Assembly (NCBI RefSeq): GCF_965342175.1
Contig: NZ_CBDRBL010000029.1
Coordinates: forward strand, 1 to 64,000
From: Actinacidiphila sp965342175
Lineage (GTDB): Bacteria > Actinomycetota > Actinomycetes > Streptomycetales > Streptomycetaceae
Reading direction: 5' to 3'
DNA length: 64,000 bases
Below are positions 53,366 through 62,061 of the stretch, piece after piece. The position numbers and the translations under genes were made by a program. A model generated the notes under the pieces. It worked only from the letters and a program-made list of their open reading frames with translations. It was not told the origin of the DNA and did no database searches. The first letter of the stretch is position 1, and each line of letters opens with the position of its first letter.

Positions 53366-53490
53366 CGACTTCACCCCTAGCCGTCCCGAGACCAACGGGA
53401 ACGGCAACTACCTGGGTCCCCCGCTCCTGCCGTGCGGTCTTGTCATCCGGCGTCCGGGCAGCGGCAGGACTAGGCGTTCCACCCGGAAGA
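53366..53490 (-). promoter_or_regulatory. ydaO-type cyclic-di-AMP riboswitch
   Basis: Read on the minus strand, conserved pieces occur in order: GGAACGCC near 53480, GGAGCGGGGGACCCAGGTAG at about 53430-53411, and CGGCTAGGGGTGAAG at 53382-53368. These match the core of the ydaO-yuaA family (GGGGACC ... GGGGUGAA). The leader lies about 100 bases before the rpf-like start. In Streptomyces this riboswitch class is known upstream of rpf genes, where cyclic-di-AMP lowers expression. Exact ends are estimates. Confidence 0.85.
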
Positions 53491-54096
53491 ATCTCGCAGG
53501 CATTTGTCCTGCGAGGTCTGGAAGCTAAACGACGGAATAGTTCCGGAGCAAGGAGCTGAATCACGCCTCACGGCACACCGCAAGTCGATCAATTGCTTCT
53601 GTGACGTTACGTGATAAGCGTCCGCTCTCCGTAGGTGACGGACTGGCCCACAGTAATCGGCTGATATCGCGGGGTGAAAACGATCGACCACCCGGGACGG
53701 CCCGTCGCCTGCCGCCTGCGCAGCGTGTCCGGCGCGTGACACCCATCACGCCGCGGCACTCCCCGGGCGCCCCGTAGGCGCATATGTCCAATTAAGGGCA
53801 TCAATGCCCGATAAGGAGGATGCGTCGCGGCCCAACCCGCCCCCGAGCGCCCGCGCCTGAGGGCTCGCCCGGAGCAACGCCCCTCGGGGGCCAACCGTCG
53901 AGGACGCCCGGCGATTCCCGCCGCGCTCGCCGCCGGAACGGTGCACGATGTGGCCTGCGCCACAACCACCCCCGCAGGGAGGCGAGAAGGGCGGGCCGGC
54001 AGCGCTCGAAGCCCCGAAACCGGACGTGACAGCACCGATTGAGCGGCGTAGCCTCCCAATCCCGCACAATTTCTCACATCGCCTGGGAGCCCTCGC
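53491..54096. other. 606-base intergenic region
   Basis: It should contain the promoter for the riboswitch/rpf transcript on the minus side. A GGGCATCAATGCCC hairpin lies at 53796-53809 directly before AAGGAGGATG; the 69-codon frame that follows is Arg/Pro-rich and unlikely to be real. GGGAG lies just upstream of the next gene's GTG. Confidence 0.5.
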
Positions 54097-55104
54097 GTGC
54101 CCTACCTCGCCGCTGACGACCGCTACGCCTCGATGGAATACCGCAGGACCGGGCGCAGCGGGGTCCTGCTGCCCGTCGTGTCCCTGGGTCTGTGGCACAA
54201 CTTCGGCGACACGTCTCCGCTGGAGAACCAGCGCGCCGTGCTGCGCCGCGCCATCGACCGCGGGGTCGTCCACATCGACCTGGCCAACAACTACGGCCCG
54301 CCCGCCGGCTCGGCCGAGGCGAACTTCGGCACGCTCTTCGCCCAGGACTTCCGCCCGTACCGCGACGAGCTCTTCATCGCCACCAAGGCGGGTTACGACA
54401 TGTGGCCCGGTCCGTACGGCGAATGGGGCAGCCGCAAGTACCTTCTGTCGTCGCTCGACCAGTCCCTGGGCCGCATGGGTCTGGACTACGTGGACGTCTT
54501 CTACTCGCACCGCTTCGACCCGGACACGCCCCTGGAGGAGACCATGGGCGCCCTGGACTCCGCGGTACGGCAGGGCAAGGCCCTCTACGCCGGCATCTCC
54601 AACTACCCGGCCGAGGCACACCGCCGCGCGACGGAGATCCTGCGCGAGCTGGGCACACCGCTGCTGATCCACCAGGCCGCCTACAGCATCCTCCAGCGCG
54701 ACCCGGAGGACGGCGTCCTGGACGCCGTCGGCGACACCGGCACCGCCCTCATCGCCTACTCGCCGCTCGCCCAGGGCCAGCTCACCGACCGCTACCTCGA
54801 CGGCGTCCCCGCCGACTCCCGGATGGCGCTCGGACACTTCCTCAAGCGCGACACCCTGACCGAACGCAAGCTCGCCTTCCTGCACGCGCTCAACAAGCTC
54901 GCCGGGGAGCGCGGCCAGACCCTGGCGCAGATGGCCCTGACCTGGGTGCTGCGCGACCCCCGGGTCGTCTCCGTGCTCATCGGCGCGAGCAGCGTCACCC
55001 AGCTCGACCAGAACCTCGCCGCCCTCGAAGCGGGCCCGCTCACCGCGGACGAGCTGGCCGAGGTCGACCGCCTCTCGGCGGAGGCCGGTGTGCGCATCCC
55101 GTAG
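54097..55104 (+). CDS. Aldo/keto reductase (YghZ-like)
   Basis: A 335-residue NADPH-dependent (alpha/beta)8 reductase. Catalytic residues lie in HIDLANNYGPPAGSAE (Asp and Tyr), FIATKAGYDMWPGPYGEWGS (Lys) and YSHRFDPDTPLEETM (His). The NADP site is VSVLIGASSVTQLDQN. The Tyr-Gly-Pro-Pro-Ala-Gly-Ser loop and WPGPYG insertion match the L-glyceraldehyde-3-phosphate reductase YghZ group (methylglyoxal-type detoxification). The GTG start has GGGAG upstream. Monocistronic, convergent with the next gene. Confidence 0.93.
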   Translation: MPYLAADDRYASMEYRRTGRSGVLLPVVSLGLWHNFGDTSPLENQRAVLRRAIDRGVVHIDLANNYGPPAGSAEANFGTLFAQDFRPYRDELFIATKAGYDMWPGPYGEWGSRKYLLSSLDQSLGRMGLDYVDVFYSHRFDPDTPLEETMGALDSAVRQGKALYAGISNYPAEAHRRATEILRELGTPLLIHQAAYSILQRDPEDGVLDAVGDTGTALIAYSPLAQGQLTDRYLDGVPADSRMALGHFLKRDTLTERKLAFLHALNKLAGERGQTLAQMALTWVLRDPRVVSVLIGASSVTQLDQNLAALEAGPLTADELAEVDRLSAEAGVRIP

Positions 55105-55121
55105 TCGGCCTCTCCGCGAGC

Positions 55122-55151
55122 ACGGGCCGGTCCCCGCTGGGGCCGGCCCGT
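55122..55151. terminator. Stem-loop between convergent genes
   Basis: ACGGGCCGG-T-CCCC, loop GCT, GGGG-CCGGCCCGT, 17 bases past the aldo/keto reductase stop and 16 before the GNAT stop. Confidence 0.72.
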
Positions 55152-55167
55152 ACGCGTCGGTGCGTGT

Positions 55168-55794
55168 TCAGCGAAGGCGGGCCTTGAGCGCGGCGCGGAC
55201 GCCGGGCCACTCCTCGGCGAGGACCGAGTAGTACGCGCTGTCGCGGACGGTCCCGTCGACTGCGCGGGTATGGGCGCGGCGGATTCCCTCGAAGCGGGCG
55301 CCGATCCGCTCGATCGCGGTGCGGGAGCGCGTGTTGCGCGCGTCGGTCTTCAAGGTGACGCGGAGCACACCCCAGACGTCGAAGGCGTGGGAGAGCAGCA
55401 GCTTCGCCTCGGTGTTGCAGGGGGTGCGCTGGACGGAGGCGGCGAGCCACGTGCTGCCGATCTCGGCGACGGTCGGCGCCGCGCCGCCGCAGGGCGCGGA
55501 GCGGCCCGCGGAGGCGGAGTCGGACGTCCAGTAGCCGAGGTCGAGGAAGCGGGTGGAGCCGACCAGCATGTCGCGCCGTACATCCCGCACGGCGAAGGGA
55601 AGCGCGGTTCCGGACGCCTGCTCCTGGAGAGCCTGCTCCACATAGCGCGCCATCGCCTCGTGATCGTCCGGCACCTGGGTGTAGGCGTAGGTGTCGCGGG
55701 ACTCGGTGGCGGCGCGCAGCAGGCCGTCCGTATGGGAGGCGCGCAGCGGCTCCAGGCGGACGTGCCTGCCGTCCAGGATCACGGGTTCGGGCAT
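55168..55794 (-). CDS. GNAT-family N-acetyltransferase (RimJ/RimL type)
   Basis: A 208-residue acetyltransferase_3-type protein. Features are ILDGRHVRLEPLRASHTDGL, FAVRDVRRDMLVGSTRFLDLGYW, the GSTWLAASVQRTPCNTEAKL block (acetyl-CoA binding region), and DVWGVLRVTLKTDARNTRSR with RIGARFEGIRR. This resembles the RimJ/RimL subgroup that acetylates protein N-termini or small molecules; the substrate is unknown. ATG 55794 lies close to the divergent cyclophilin gene (93 bases). Confidence 0.9.
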   Translation of the reverse strand: MPEPVILDGRHVRLEPLRASHTDGLLRAATESRDTYAYTQVPDDHEAMARYVEQALQEQASGTALPFAVRDVRRDMLVGSTRFLDLGYWTSDSASAGRSAPCGGAAPTVAEIGSTWLAASVQRTPCNTEAKLLLSHAFDVWGVLRVTLKTDARNTRSRTAIERIGARFEGIRRAHTRAVDGTVRDSAYYSVLAEEWPGVRAALKARLR

Positions 55795-55887
55795 GCACCG
55801 GATGCTGCTGTGCCGTCCGGGCCCCGGTCAAACCCGTTTCCGCGGGCCGCGTCGGGACTCCGGGGCGCCGGATGCGAAAATGGGGGC

Positions 55888-56385
55888 ATGAACAGCAACG
55901 ACGTGTTCTTCGACATCACGATCGACGGCGAACCCGCCGGGCGGATCGTGTTCACCCTGTTTGACGACGTGGTCCCCAAGACCGCGCGGAACTTCCGTGA
56001 GCTCGCCACCGGCGAGCACGGCTTCGGTTACGAGGGCTCGCACTTCCACCGCGTGATCCCCGACTTCATGCTCCAGGGAGGCGACTTCACCGCCGGCAAC
56101 GGCACCGGTGGCAAGAGCATCTACGGCGAGAAGTTCGCCGACGAGAACTTCCAGCTCAAGCACACCAAGCCTGGCCAGCTCTCCATGGCCAACGCGGGCC
56201 CGAACACCAACGGCTCGCAGTTCTTCATCACCACGATCGTCACCGACTGGCTCGACGGCAAGCACGTGGTCTTCGGCGAGGTCGTCGAGGGCATGGACGT
56301 CGTCAAGAAGATCGAGTCGCTCGGCTCGCGCACCGGCGCCACCAGCGCCCGCGTCGAGATCGCCAAGTCCGGCACGGTCGGCTGA
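55888..56385 (+). CDS. Cyclophilin-type peptidyl-prolyl cis-trans isomerase
   Basis: A 165-residue cytoplasmic cyclophilin close in pattern to eukaryotic CypA. Active-site segments are FHRVIPDFMLQGGDFTAGNG, QLSMANAGPNTNGSQFFIT and WLDGKHVVFGEVVEGMDVV. Unlike E. coli PpiA there is no signal peptide, so it acts in the cytosol. A long stem-loop follows the stop. Confidence 0.95.
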   Translation: MNSNDVFFDITIDGEPAGRIVFTLFDDVVPKTARNFRELATGEHGFGYEGSHFHRVIPDFMLQGGDFTAGNGTGGKSIYGEKFADENFQLKHTKPGQLSMANAGPNTNGSQFFITTIVTDWLDGKHVVFGEVVEGMDVVKKIESLGSRTGATSARVEIAKSGTVG

Positions 56386-56400
56386 CCCGGCACCGCGGAA

Positions 56401-56435
56401 GCGGCCCGGCACCGGAGCTCCCGGTGCCGGGCCGC
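56401..56435. terminator. 15-bp perfect stem-loop between convergent genes
   Basis: GCGGCCCGGCACCGG, loop AGCTC, CCGGTGCCGGGCCGC. It lies 16 bases from the cyclophilin stop and 14 from the phospholipase stop. Confidence 0.8.
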
Positions 56436-56448
56436 CGTGTTCCAGAGA

Positions 56449-56898
56449 TCAGCCGAAGGCTTTGACCGCCTGGTAGTACGTCCAGGCGGTGCTGTTGCAG
56501 GCGGTGTTGGTGGCGCCGCTGTAATTGGCGCACACACGCTTCAGGTCCTCGTAGAAGGCGCTGTCGAGCCGGCTCTTGTTGGCCGAGAAGGCACCCATCG
56601 CCTTGTAGTTGCGGTAGCCGAAGTCATGGCGGGCACAGGAGTTCTGGAACGGGAAGCCGAAGGGGTTGTCCGGGGAGCTGCTGCAGTAGTCGGTGGACCA
56701 GTCGAAGCCGTAGGCAGCCCAGGCGCCCTGGTTGGCGCGGGCGGACGACCAGGCGTTGTAGCTGGAGGCGCTGGTCTGGGTCCAGCTGGAGAGTACCTGG
56801 GCCTTGTCGGCGGGAGCGGCTTGGGCGGGGACGGTGAACACGACGGTGGCGACGGCGGCGGCGGCGGTGGCGGCGAAGCCGGTCGTGATGCGGCGCAT
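56449..56898 (-). CDS. Secreted phospholipase A2
   Basis: A 149-residue precursor. The signal peptide of about 28 residues ends PAQAA. The mature enzyme of about 120 residues matches prokaryotic PLA2 of S. violaceoruber: WSTDYCSSSPDNPFGFPF for calcium binding, NSCARHDFGYRNYKAMGAF with the catalytic His-Asp pair, and KRVCANYSG...TACNSTAW. Four cysteines give two disulfides. It releases the sn-2 fatty acid from phospholipids outside the cell. Confidence 0.94.
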   Translation of the reverse strand: MRRITTGFAATAAAAVATVVFTVPAQAAPADKAQVLSSWTQTSASSYNAWSSARANQGAWAAYGFDWSTDYCSSSPDNPFGFPFQNSCARHDFGYRNYKAMGAFSANKSRLDSAFYEDLKRVCANYSGATNTACNSTAWTYYQAVKAFG

Positions 56899-57151
56899 GG
56901 GTTCTCCAGTCACTGACGGGCGCGTCGGGACGCGCGGGCAGGAAAGTGCAACCGGATGCGGAACCGAACGGGTGGTGCCGTTGAACGAAGCCAGGATGGG
57001 GCCGCGAGCGTCTATGCGAGTAGATGCCGGACGGCAAAAATTACATGAACATGCCGACGTGCCGCTGACATGGATCGTCGACGGCACGTCAAGAGGCTGT
57101 CATGCGTGTCTGCTTCAGCGCCCCGCCGCCCCCGTGGTCGGCGCGTACGGC

Positions 57152-57814
57152 CTACGGGGCGTCAGACGGCCCCGGCTCGGCCTGTTCGGCCCGTTCGGCC
57201 GGGTGGGAGTGGTCGTGGTCCCACCGCGGGTGGTGGCGGCGTGCCCACTGCGGTGTGACGAACCCCGTACGCATCCCCAGTCGCGCCTCGGGGTCCTTGG
57301 CGGCCATCCACAGGTGGCCCGCCACCACGGCCGCCACCGCCAGGGCCAGCCAGTCGTGGACGAAGGTCGCGCCGGTACGCCACACGTCACCGCTCAGATG
57401 CGGGAACATCATCAGCAGCCCCGTGCCGAGCATGACAAGCACCGCGCCCGCGGCGAAGGACGCGTACAGCTTCTGACCCGCGTTGAACTTGCCCGCCGTG
57501 CGCCGGCCGTGGGGCACGCGGCGCAAGGCGTCGCGCAGCCAGCTTTGGTCGTACGGGGCGAACCGGTTGAGCAACCGCAGGTCGCTCCGCAGGGCACGGG
57601 AGGCGAGGCCCAGCAGGAGAGGCAGCGGCAGGACGATGCCGGACCACTCGTGGACGGTGACGACCAGTCGCCTGCGGCCCACGAGTTCCGCGAGCGGCGG
57701 CAGGTAGAGGGCCGCCGCCGTGCCGAGGCAGACGAGCATCAGGGCCGCCGTCGTGCGGTGCACCCAGCGCTCGGCGCGGGTGAACCGGCGCACGGTCTCA
57801 GGACGTGGGGTCAT
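57152..57814 (-). CDS. Cytochrome b561-like membrane subunit
   Basis: A 220-residue protein with four membrane helices (RTTAALMLVCLGTAAALYL, VTVHEWSGIVLPLPLLLGLA, LYASFAAGAVLVMLGTGLLM, TFVHDWLALAVAAVVAGHLW). Haem-ligand-type histidines sit in RWVHR, VHEWSG, FVHDW and GHLW. It resembles formate dehydrogenase gamma or cytochrome b561-type quinol electron carriers. The start overlaps the preceding molybdoenzyme gene by 17 bases, so it is likely the enzyme's electron donor, as YedZ/MsrQ is for YedY/MsrP. Confidence 0.85.
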   Translation of the reverse strand: MTPRPETVRRFTRAERWVHRTTAALMLVCLGTAAALYLPPLAELVGRRRLVVTVHEWSGIVLPLPLLLGLASRALRSDLRLLNRFAPYDQSWLRDALRRVPHGRRTAGKFNAGQKLYASFAAGAVLVMLGTGLLMMFPHLSGDVWRTGATFVHDWLALAVAAVVAGHLWMAAKDPEARLGMRTGFVTPQWARRHHPRWDHDHSHPAERAEQAEPGPSDAP

Positions 57815-58508
57815 CGTGGCGTCCGTTCGAACGGCCGACCCAGGCGTCGACGTCGTAGCCATAGTGCTCCCAGTAGCCCGGTCGCACGTCCCGGGTGACC
57901 TCGATGCCCGAGAGCCACTTGGCGGACTTGTAGAAGTACATCGGCGCCACATAGAGGCGCACAGGGCCGCCGTGGGCGGTGGTGACGGGCTTGTCCTGCA
58001 TCTTCAGGGCGACCAGCACATCGTCGCGGCGGGCCTGGTCCAGTGTGAGGCTCTCGCTGTAGACGCCGTCGAAGCACGTGAAGCGAACGGCCCCGGCGCC
58101 GTCCTGCACACCCGCGAGATCGAGGAGGTGGGACAGCCGCACTCCCTCGAAGGGCGTGCCGGGCACGCGCCACCCGGTCACGCACTGCACGTCGCGCACC
58201 AGCCGGGTCTGCGGCATCGCCCGGAGGTCGTCGAGGGTGTGCGTGGCCTTCCGGTCGACGAGGCCGGAGACGCTGAGGCGGTAGTCCGCCGCGTCCCGGT
58301 GGGGGACGGAGTCCGCCACGTTGTAGATGCGGAAGCCGCCGCCCCCGGGGAGCAGTCCGCTCAGCCCTGTCGGGTCCTTCCCCGCCACCTGCGAGAGCGC
58401 CGAGTCCAGGCCGTCCTGGGCGCGGCTGCCCAGCGCCACCCCGAGGGCGCCCAGCCCGAGTATCCCGAGCACCATGCGCCGGCCGACCGGCGTGCCCTTG
58501 TCGTTCAT
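57798..58508 (-). CDS. Tat-exported molybdopterin oxidoreductase (sulfite oxidase/MsrP-like)
   Basis: A 236-residue protein with a twin-arginine signal (GRRMVLGILGLGALGVALG). The SUOX-fold molybdopterin domain contains RDVQCVTGWRVPGTPFEGVR with the Mo-ligating Cys, HGGPVRLYVAPMYFYKSAKWL and the final GYWEHYGYDVDAW. This matches YedY/MsrP-type enzymes that reduce methionine sulfoxide in envelope proteins; sulfite oxidase activity is the alternative. Upstream 16 residues are weakly supported; ATG 58508 was chosen for the signal. It forms a pair with the cytochrome gene. Confidence 0.88.
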   Translation of the reverse strand: MNDKGTPVGRRMVLGILGLGALGVALGSRAQDGLDSALSQVAGKDPTGLSGLLPGGGGFRIYNVADSVPHRDAADYRLSVSGLVDRKATHTLDDLRAMPQTRLVRDVQCVTGWRVPGTPFEGVRLSHLLDLAGVQDGAGAVRFTCFDGVYSESLTLDQARRDDVLVALKMQDKPVTTAHGGPVRLYVAPMYFYKSAKWLSGIEVTRDVRPGYWEHYGYDVDAWVGRSNGRHDDPTS

Positions 58509-59156
58509 GCGTTTCACGGTAATCCCCCGCACAGCGTTCGCGGCGGGCCGGGACGGCGCCGTAAGCAGGGCGTAAGGCCTCCGTGACGGAGGAGCCGCCC
58601 CTGGGCGGGGGGCACGGCCCGCCCAGGGGCGGCCCGCCGGGTCGGTGGCCTCGGACCGGGCGCGGGCGGCGCGGAGGGGTTGGTCAGGCCGCTGCGGGGC
58701 TTCGCGCGCACGCCGTGCGGCCGGCGGTCCAGCCCCGCGGCGGCTGCGGCGACGTCCGGAACGGCGGCGCCGGAGGGATCGACGCGGCCGCGCCGGGCGG
58801 CTGTCAGCCACATCGGGTGAGCGCTGATACGCAGGGCAGCGAGGCCCGAACCGGACCCCACGGCCGCGAGCCGGCGGGCGCCTGCGACGGCGACGGCGTG
58901 CGGGCCGAGGAGCGAGGGGCCGAGTTCGGGCCGTCCGGGCGCCGCCCACGACGCGTGCCTGCGGCTCCGGCAGATGGTTCCAGCCCCTCCTCGTCCACGG
59001 TCGACAAGCCGGGCAGGTGCTGCCGCTCGGGGTCGCGATCGCCCGGCTCGACGAGTTCCTCGACCCGGCCTTCCTCGAGACCTGTCGGCGGGATCCGGAC
59101 GGCCGCCTCGGTGAGCGGGCCCCTCAGGACCGCCGCACGCGCCGGCGGCGACCTGC
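58509..59156. other. 648-base intergenic region with a possible gene fragment
   Basis: A plus-strand reading from about 58985 to 59125 (LLVHGRQAGQVLPLGVAIAR, LDEFLDPAFLETCRRDPDGR) has strong Streptomyces codon bias, yet has no start and runs into the convergent gene. I take it as a gene remnant of unknown family. The left part is the promoter region of the molybdoenzyme. Confidence 0.45.
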
Positions 59157-60548
59157 CTACAGCACCCCGATCCGCTGAAGGGCGCGGGCCTGGCGGCCGG
59201 AGGCCCGCAGCGGCCAGTACAGGTAGCAGACGCCGCCCGGTCCGCTGAGCGGCTGCCCGTCGGCGGAGTAGCGCTTCGTCCTGAGCCAGGTGGTCTCGAA
59301 CTGCGACCGCCGGTAGACGCGGCGCACCGCGGAGTTGTCGCGGCCCGCGGGGTCGTTGGCGATGACGTCGCCGTCGGCGGTGAAGCCGACGACGCACATC
59401 AGATGCCCGGAGGTGCTGTAACCGGCGCCGTCCAGTTCGGAGGCGAGGAAGGACTGGGAGGTCATCACCGGGATGCCCGCCCTGATCAGCCCTTCGACGT
59501 CGTCGAGTCCGCGCAGCCGCGTGACGACGCCGACCATGTCGCGGTAAGTGGCGGCGTAGGCCGCGTTGAACGGCCAGTTGCCGCAGCCCTCGTACTGGCT
59601 GTCGTAGGTGTGACGGGCGGCGTGGTCGACCTGGGGGTCGGCGTACGAGGGGTCCACCCAGGCCAGGTCGGCGGCGGACGGACCGCGGCCCCAGTACTCG
59701 ATGGCCATCTGGGAGCCCGCCGGGCTGCACCAGGCCTCGCCGCCGTTGTCGTACTGCGGGTACTGGCCCTTGTGGATCTCCTGCGAGTAGCGCGGCACGG
59801 GCAGCTCGATCCCCCGCGCCACGCCCGGTTCTGACGTCGGCACGATGAACCGGTCGGGGATGTCGGAGGCCATGGCGCCGAGCCGCCAGACGGTGGGTGT
59901 GACCCGCGAGCCGGGGATCCGCAGCAGGGTGAGCCGCAGCCGGTACGAGGCGAGCCGCAGGCCCGAGAGGGGGTCGTCGACGGCGAGCGTGTCGGTCCGG
60001 ACGCTGCTCCTGCCGTCCCCCTGGCCGTCGACGGAGGTGCGCATGATGTCGCCGTCGCCCGAGGCCCAGCGGCCCATCGCGTACCACGGGGAGCGGCTGC
60101 CGTCGGTGTAGCCGGCGCGCAACTCGACCTGGATCCAGGTGCCGGGAGGTGTGCGGGCGTTCCACGAGGGGACGATCTCGGTCGCCGGGCGCCGCGGGGT
60201 GTGCTCGGGGGAGGTCCAGGTGGCGGTCTCCCACACCGCGGTGGTGCGGGTGTGCGGATCGGCGTACTCCACCCGGGCCGTGGGGCGCAGGATCACCACG
60301 CCGGGCCGCGGTCCGGGCACGACCCCCGTGCCGGAGTCCCACCCCTGGTGCCAGTCGGCCGACCGGGTCCAGGCGCGGTAGTTCACGGCGGCCGTGTCGC
60401 CGGAGCGGGCGCCCGGCCCGCCCGTCACGGGACCCGCCAGGTCGCGCCCCCCGGGGCCGGACGCGGCGAGAGCCCGCGGGGCCGTCGTCGCCGCGGCTGC
60501 CGCGACGGCCGCGGCCAGCACCGTACGACGCGGGGTCGGTCGGATCAT
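59157..60548 (-). CDS. Secreted C39-like peptidase
   Basis: A 463-residue exported protein. The Arg-rich signal peptide ends ALAASGPG. A beta-sandwich region (about 50-250) with WTRSADWHQGWDSGTG and repeated VWRLGAM-type strands precedes a papain-like C39 domain. Catalytic Cys is in GGEAWCSPAGSQMAIEYWG, and His and Asp in TSGHLMCVVGFTADGDVIAN with NDPAG. Such proteins are common in actinobacteria; substrates are unknown and no export transporter or propeptide cluster is adjacent. AGGGGG lies nine bases before ATG 60548. Confidence 0.87.
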   Translation of the reverse strand: MIRPTPRRTVLAAAVAAAAATTAPRALAASGPGGRDLAGPVTGGPGARSGDTAAVNYRAWTRSADWHQGWDSGTGVVPGPRPGVVILRPTARVEYADPHTRTTAVWETATWTSPEHTPRRPATEIVPSWNARTPPGTWIQVELRAGYTDGSRSPWYAMGRWASGDGDIMRTSVDGQGDGRSSVRTDTLAVDDPLSGLRLASYRLRLTLLRIPGSRVTPTVWRLGAMASDIPDRFIVPTSEPGVARGIELPVPRYSQEIHKGQYPQYDNGGEAWCSPAGSQMAIEYWGRGPSAADLAWVDPSYADPQVDHAARHTYDSQYEGCGNWPFNAAYAATYRDMVGVVTRLRGLDDVEGLIRAGIPVMTSQSFLASELDGAGYSTSGHLMCVVGFTADGDVIANDPAGRDNSAVRRVYRRSQFETTWLRTKRYSADGQPLSGPGGVCYLYWPLRASGRQARALQRIGVL

Positions 60549-60851
60549 GGCGGTTGTCCCCCTGTCCTGGGTGTGGACGAGCGGTGCGGCACCGCACAAC
60601 GGTCGGTCCACGCGCGTGGTTCGTCCAGCGCCGCCGAGGACTTCCGGGCACGTCCACGAGTCGAAACCTCTGACACAGGGAAAGGCCGGACCCGACGGAC
60701 CGTCAAGCACATCGCCGCCGTTTTCACCCGATTCCTCATATTGACCTACCGAAAGCGCGGCGAACGGTGTGTCACCCGGGAACTCCCCCGGGCGAATGGG
60801 ACTCTGGCGCGGCCGGCCGACGACCCCACGCAGCCGGGAAGGAATCGCACG
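60549..60851. other. Divergent intergenic region
   Basis: About 300 bases between two secreted-protein genes. A TTGACC at 60741-60746 on the plus strand could be a -35 for the sialidase-like gene; the spaced -10 (AACGGT) is weak. A local AT-rich patch (60720-60745) supports a promoter here. Confidence 0.45.
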
Positions 60852-62024
60852 ATGGCACCTGCCGCCGCCAGGGGCGGACGCACGCTGGCCGGCCTCGCTC
60901 TCCTCGTCACCGGTGCCGCCGGCTGGCAGGCGTCCGCGGGCGAGGCGGTCACACCGCCCCCGCCTGCGTGCTCGACGTCAGTGCCGTTCCGGTCCGGGAC
61001 GGAGGGCTACCACACCTTCCGCATCCCGGCGGTCGTGCGCGTCGGCGAGGCGACGCTCCTGGCCTTCGCCGAGGGGCGCCGCGACTCGGCGGCGGACGAC
61101 GGCGACATCGACGTCGTGCTCCGGCGGTCCCCCGACGGCGGCTGCACCTGGGAACCCCTCCAGGTGATCGCCGACGCCGGCACCGAGACCTTCGGCAACC
61201 CCGCCCCGGTGGTGGATCCCCGCACGGGGCGCGTCGTGCTGCTGATCTGCCGCGACACCGGCCAGGAACGGCTCGTCCACGAACTGCACAGCGAATCGGA
61301 CGGCCGGTCCTGGTCCCCGCCCCGCGACATCACCTCCACCGTCAAACCGGCCGGTTGGCGCTGGTACGCGACCGGTCCGGGGCATGCCATCGCCCTGAGC
61401 GGCGGCCCGCACGCCGGACGGCTGCTGGTGCCCGCCAACCACACGTCCGTCCTGGCCGGCGGCACCGAGCACGGCGCCCACGCCCTGTACAGCGACGACG
61501 GCGGCCGGAACTGGCACATCGGCTTCGTCCAGACGCCGCGCGGCGACTGGCTCAACCTCAACGAGAGCACCATGGCCGAGCTCCCGGACGGCCGGGTCTA
61601 CATCAACAGCCGCGACGACCGCGGACTTTCCGCCCCCACCCGCGCCGACGCCTACAGCCTGGACGGCGGGCTGAGCATCGACGGCGTCTTCCGGCCGCAG
61701 GGCGCCCTGAAGGGCCCCGAGGTGCAGGGCAGTGTCCTGCGCACCCGCACCGGGGCCCTGGTGTACTCGGGCCCGGCCGACCCCGCGCGGCGCCGCCTGA
61801 TGACCCTGCGGGTCAGTGACGACCAGGGCGCGTCATGGACGCCTGGACCACCCGTCAGCGACCTTCCCGCGGCCTACTCCGACCTCGTCGAACTCGCCGA
61901 CGGCACGCTCGGGCTGCTCTACGAGACCGGACGCGTCTCCCCGTACGAGTCGGTGGTGTTCACGCGGTTGACACAAGGGCCGAACGGGTGGCTCCCCACA
62001 ACCGGGGGCACCACGCTTCGTTGA
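60852..62024 (+). CDS. Secreted exo-sialidase-like protein (GH33)
   Basis: A 390-residue secreted six-blade propeller. The signal peptide ends about residue 30. The FRIP motif is HTFRIPAVVRVGEATLLAF, with Asp-boxes SPDGGCTWEP, SDDGGRNWHI and SDDQGASWTP. Other active-site parts are EGRRDSAADDGDID, LNESTMAELPDGRVYIN and LLYETGRVSPYESVVF with the Tyr/Glu pair. GH33 sialidases release sialic acids from host or environmental glycans. AAGGAA is about nine bases before ATG 60852. The chaplin gene follows after 37 bases and could be co-transcribed. Confidence 0.88.
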   Translation: MAPAAARGGRTLAGLALLVTGAAGWQASAGEAVTPPPPACSTSVPFRSGTEGYHTFRIPAVVRVGEATLLAFAEGRRDSAADDGDIDVVLRRSPDGGCTWEPLQVIADAGTETFGNPAPVVDPRTGRVVLLICRDTGQERLVHELHSESDGRSWSPPRDITSTVKPAGWRWYATGPGHAIALSGGPHAGRLLVPANHTSVLAGGTEHGAHALYSDDGGRNWHIGFVQTPRGDWLNLNESTMAELPDGRVYINSRDDRGLSAPTRADAYSLDGGLSIDGVFRPQGALKGPEVQGSVLRTRTGALVYSGPADPARRRLMTLRVSDDQGASWTPGPPVSDLPAAYSDLVELADGTLGLLYETGRVSPYESVVFTRLTQGPNGWLPTTGGTTLR

Positions 62025-62061
62025 GCAGGGTCCACAGAGCAATCTTCCAAAAGGAGAACGA

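Noticed and set aside
53820..54029. 69-codon frame directly after AAGGAGG
   Set aside because: The ATG abuts the GGAGG with no spacer and the product is Arg/Pro/Gly filler.
59157..60548. C39-like protein as a bacteriocin-processing peptidase
   Set aside because: It has its own signal peptide, no ABC transporter fusion and no double-glycine precursor nearby.
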